Shown here piece after piece: positions 5,647 through 5,649 of a stretch of 5,649 nucleotides of DNA. Made by a program: the position numbers and the translations under genes. Source of the DNA: Pseudomonadota bacterium (lineage in GTDB: Bacteria > Pseudomonadota > Gammaproteobacteria > Burkholderiales > Burkholderiaceae_C); contig JAFECV010000161.1 of the NCBI GenBank assembly GCA_018241985.1, forward strand, positions 1 to 5,649, in the 5' to 3' direction. How positions within the stretch are numbered: the first letter of the stretch is position 1; each line of letters opens with the position of its first letter. The notes beneath the pieces are model-generated. The model searched no databases, had not been told where the DNA came from, and was given only the letters and a program-made list of their open reading frames with translations.

Positions 5647-5649
5647 CCG

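Noticed and set aside
1..5649. CRISPR array, tRNA, rRNA or riboswitch
   Set aside because: No regularly spaced repeats, cloverleaf or conserved RNA core was seen; non-coding gaps are all under 200 nt.

Overview
The window is GC-rich DNA (apart from short AT-rich islands) that most resembles the Burkholderiales (Betaproteobacteria). The basis is the apaG / rpe / gph neighbourhood, which belongs to the core chromosome in that order, and the sequence character of the acyl-CoA synthetase. Genus cannot be settled by eye.

Layout. (1) Positions 1-348, minus strand: 5' part of apaG, recognisable at both ends but carrying a one-base frameshift near position 145. (2) Positions 406-1104, plus strand: rpe, ribulose-phosphate 3-epimerase, divergent from apaG, followed by a GC-rich hairpin. 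(3) Positions 1175-4101, minus strand: a two-gene unit, an AMP-forming acyl-CoA synthetase followed 29 nt later by a Kv-beta-type aldo/keto reductase, convergent with rpe. (4) Positions 4102-4281: a divergent promoter region with palindromes over both predicted promoters. (5) Positions 4282-4850, plus strand: a MazE/MazF-type toxin-antitoxin pair. (6) Positions 4840-5583, plus strand: gph, phosphoglycolate phosphatase, whose only plausible starts lie inside or just after the end of mazF. (7) Positions 5584-5649: a short tail with a REP-like hairpin.

How it fits together. In many Burkholderiales rpe and gph are close neighbours, often cotranscribed ahead of trpE. Here about 3.7 kb (acyl-CoA synthetase, reductase and toxin-antitoxin pair) separates them. 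A 10-bp direct repeat, extended to 16/18, brackets this block: one copy spans the rpe stop codon and the other lies at the beginning of gph. The consequence is that gph has no ATG or GTG start of its own and appears translationally tied to the toxin gene and transcriptionally tied to the mazEF promoter. I regard this toxin/housekeeping-gene coupling as the most unusual point in the window. I see no novel multi-gene defence system, CRISPR array, transposase, tRNA or rRNA.
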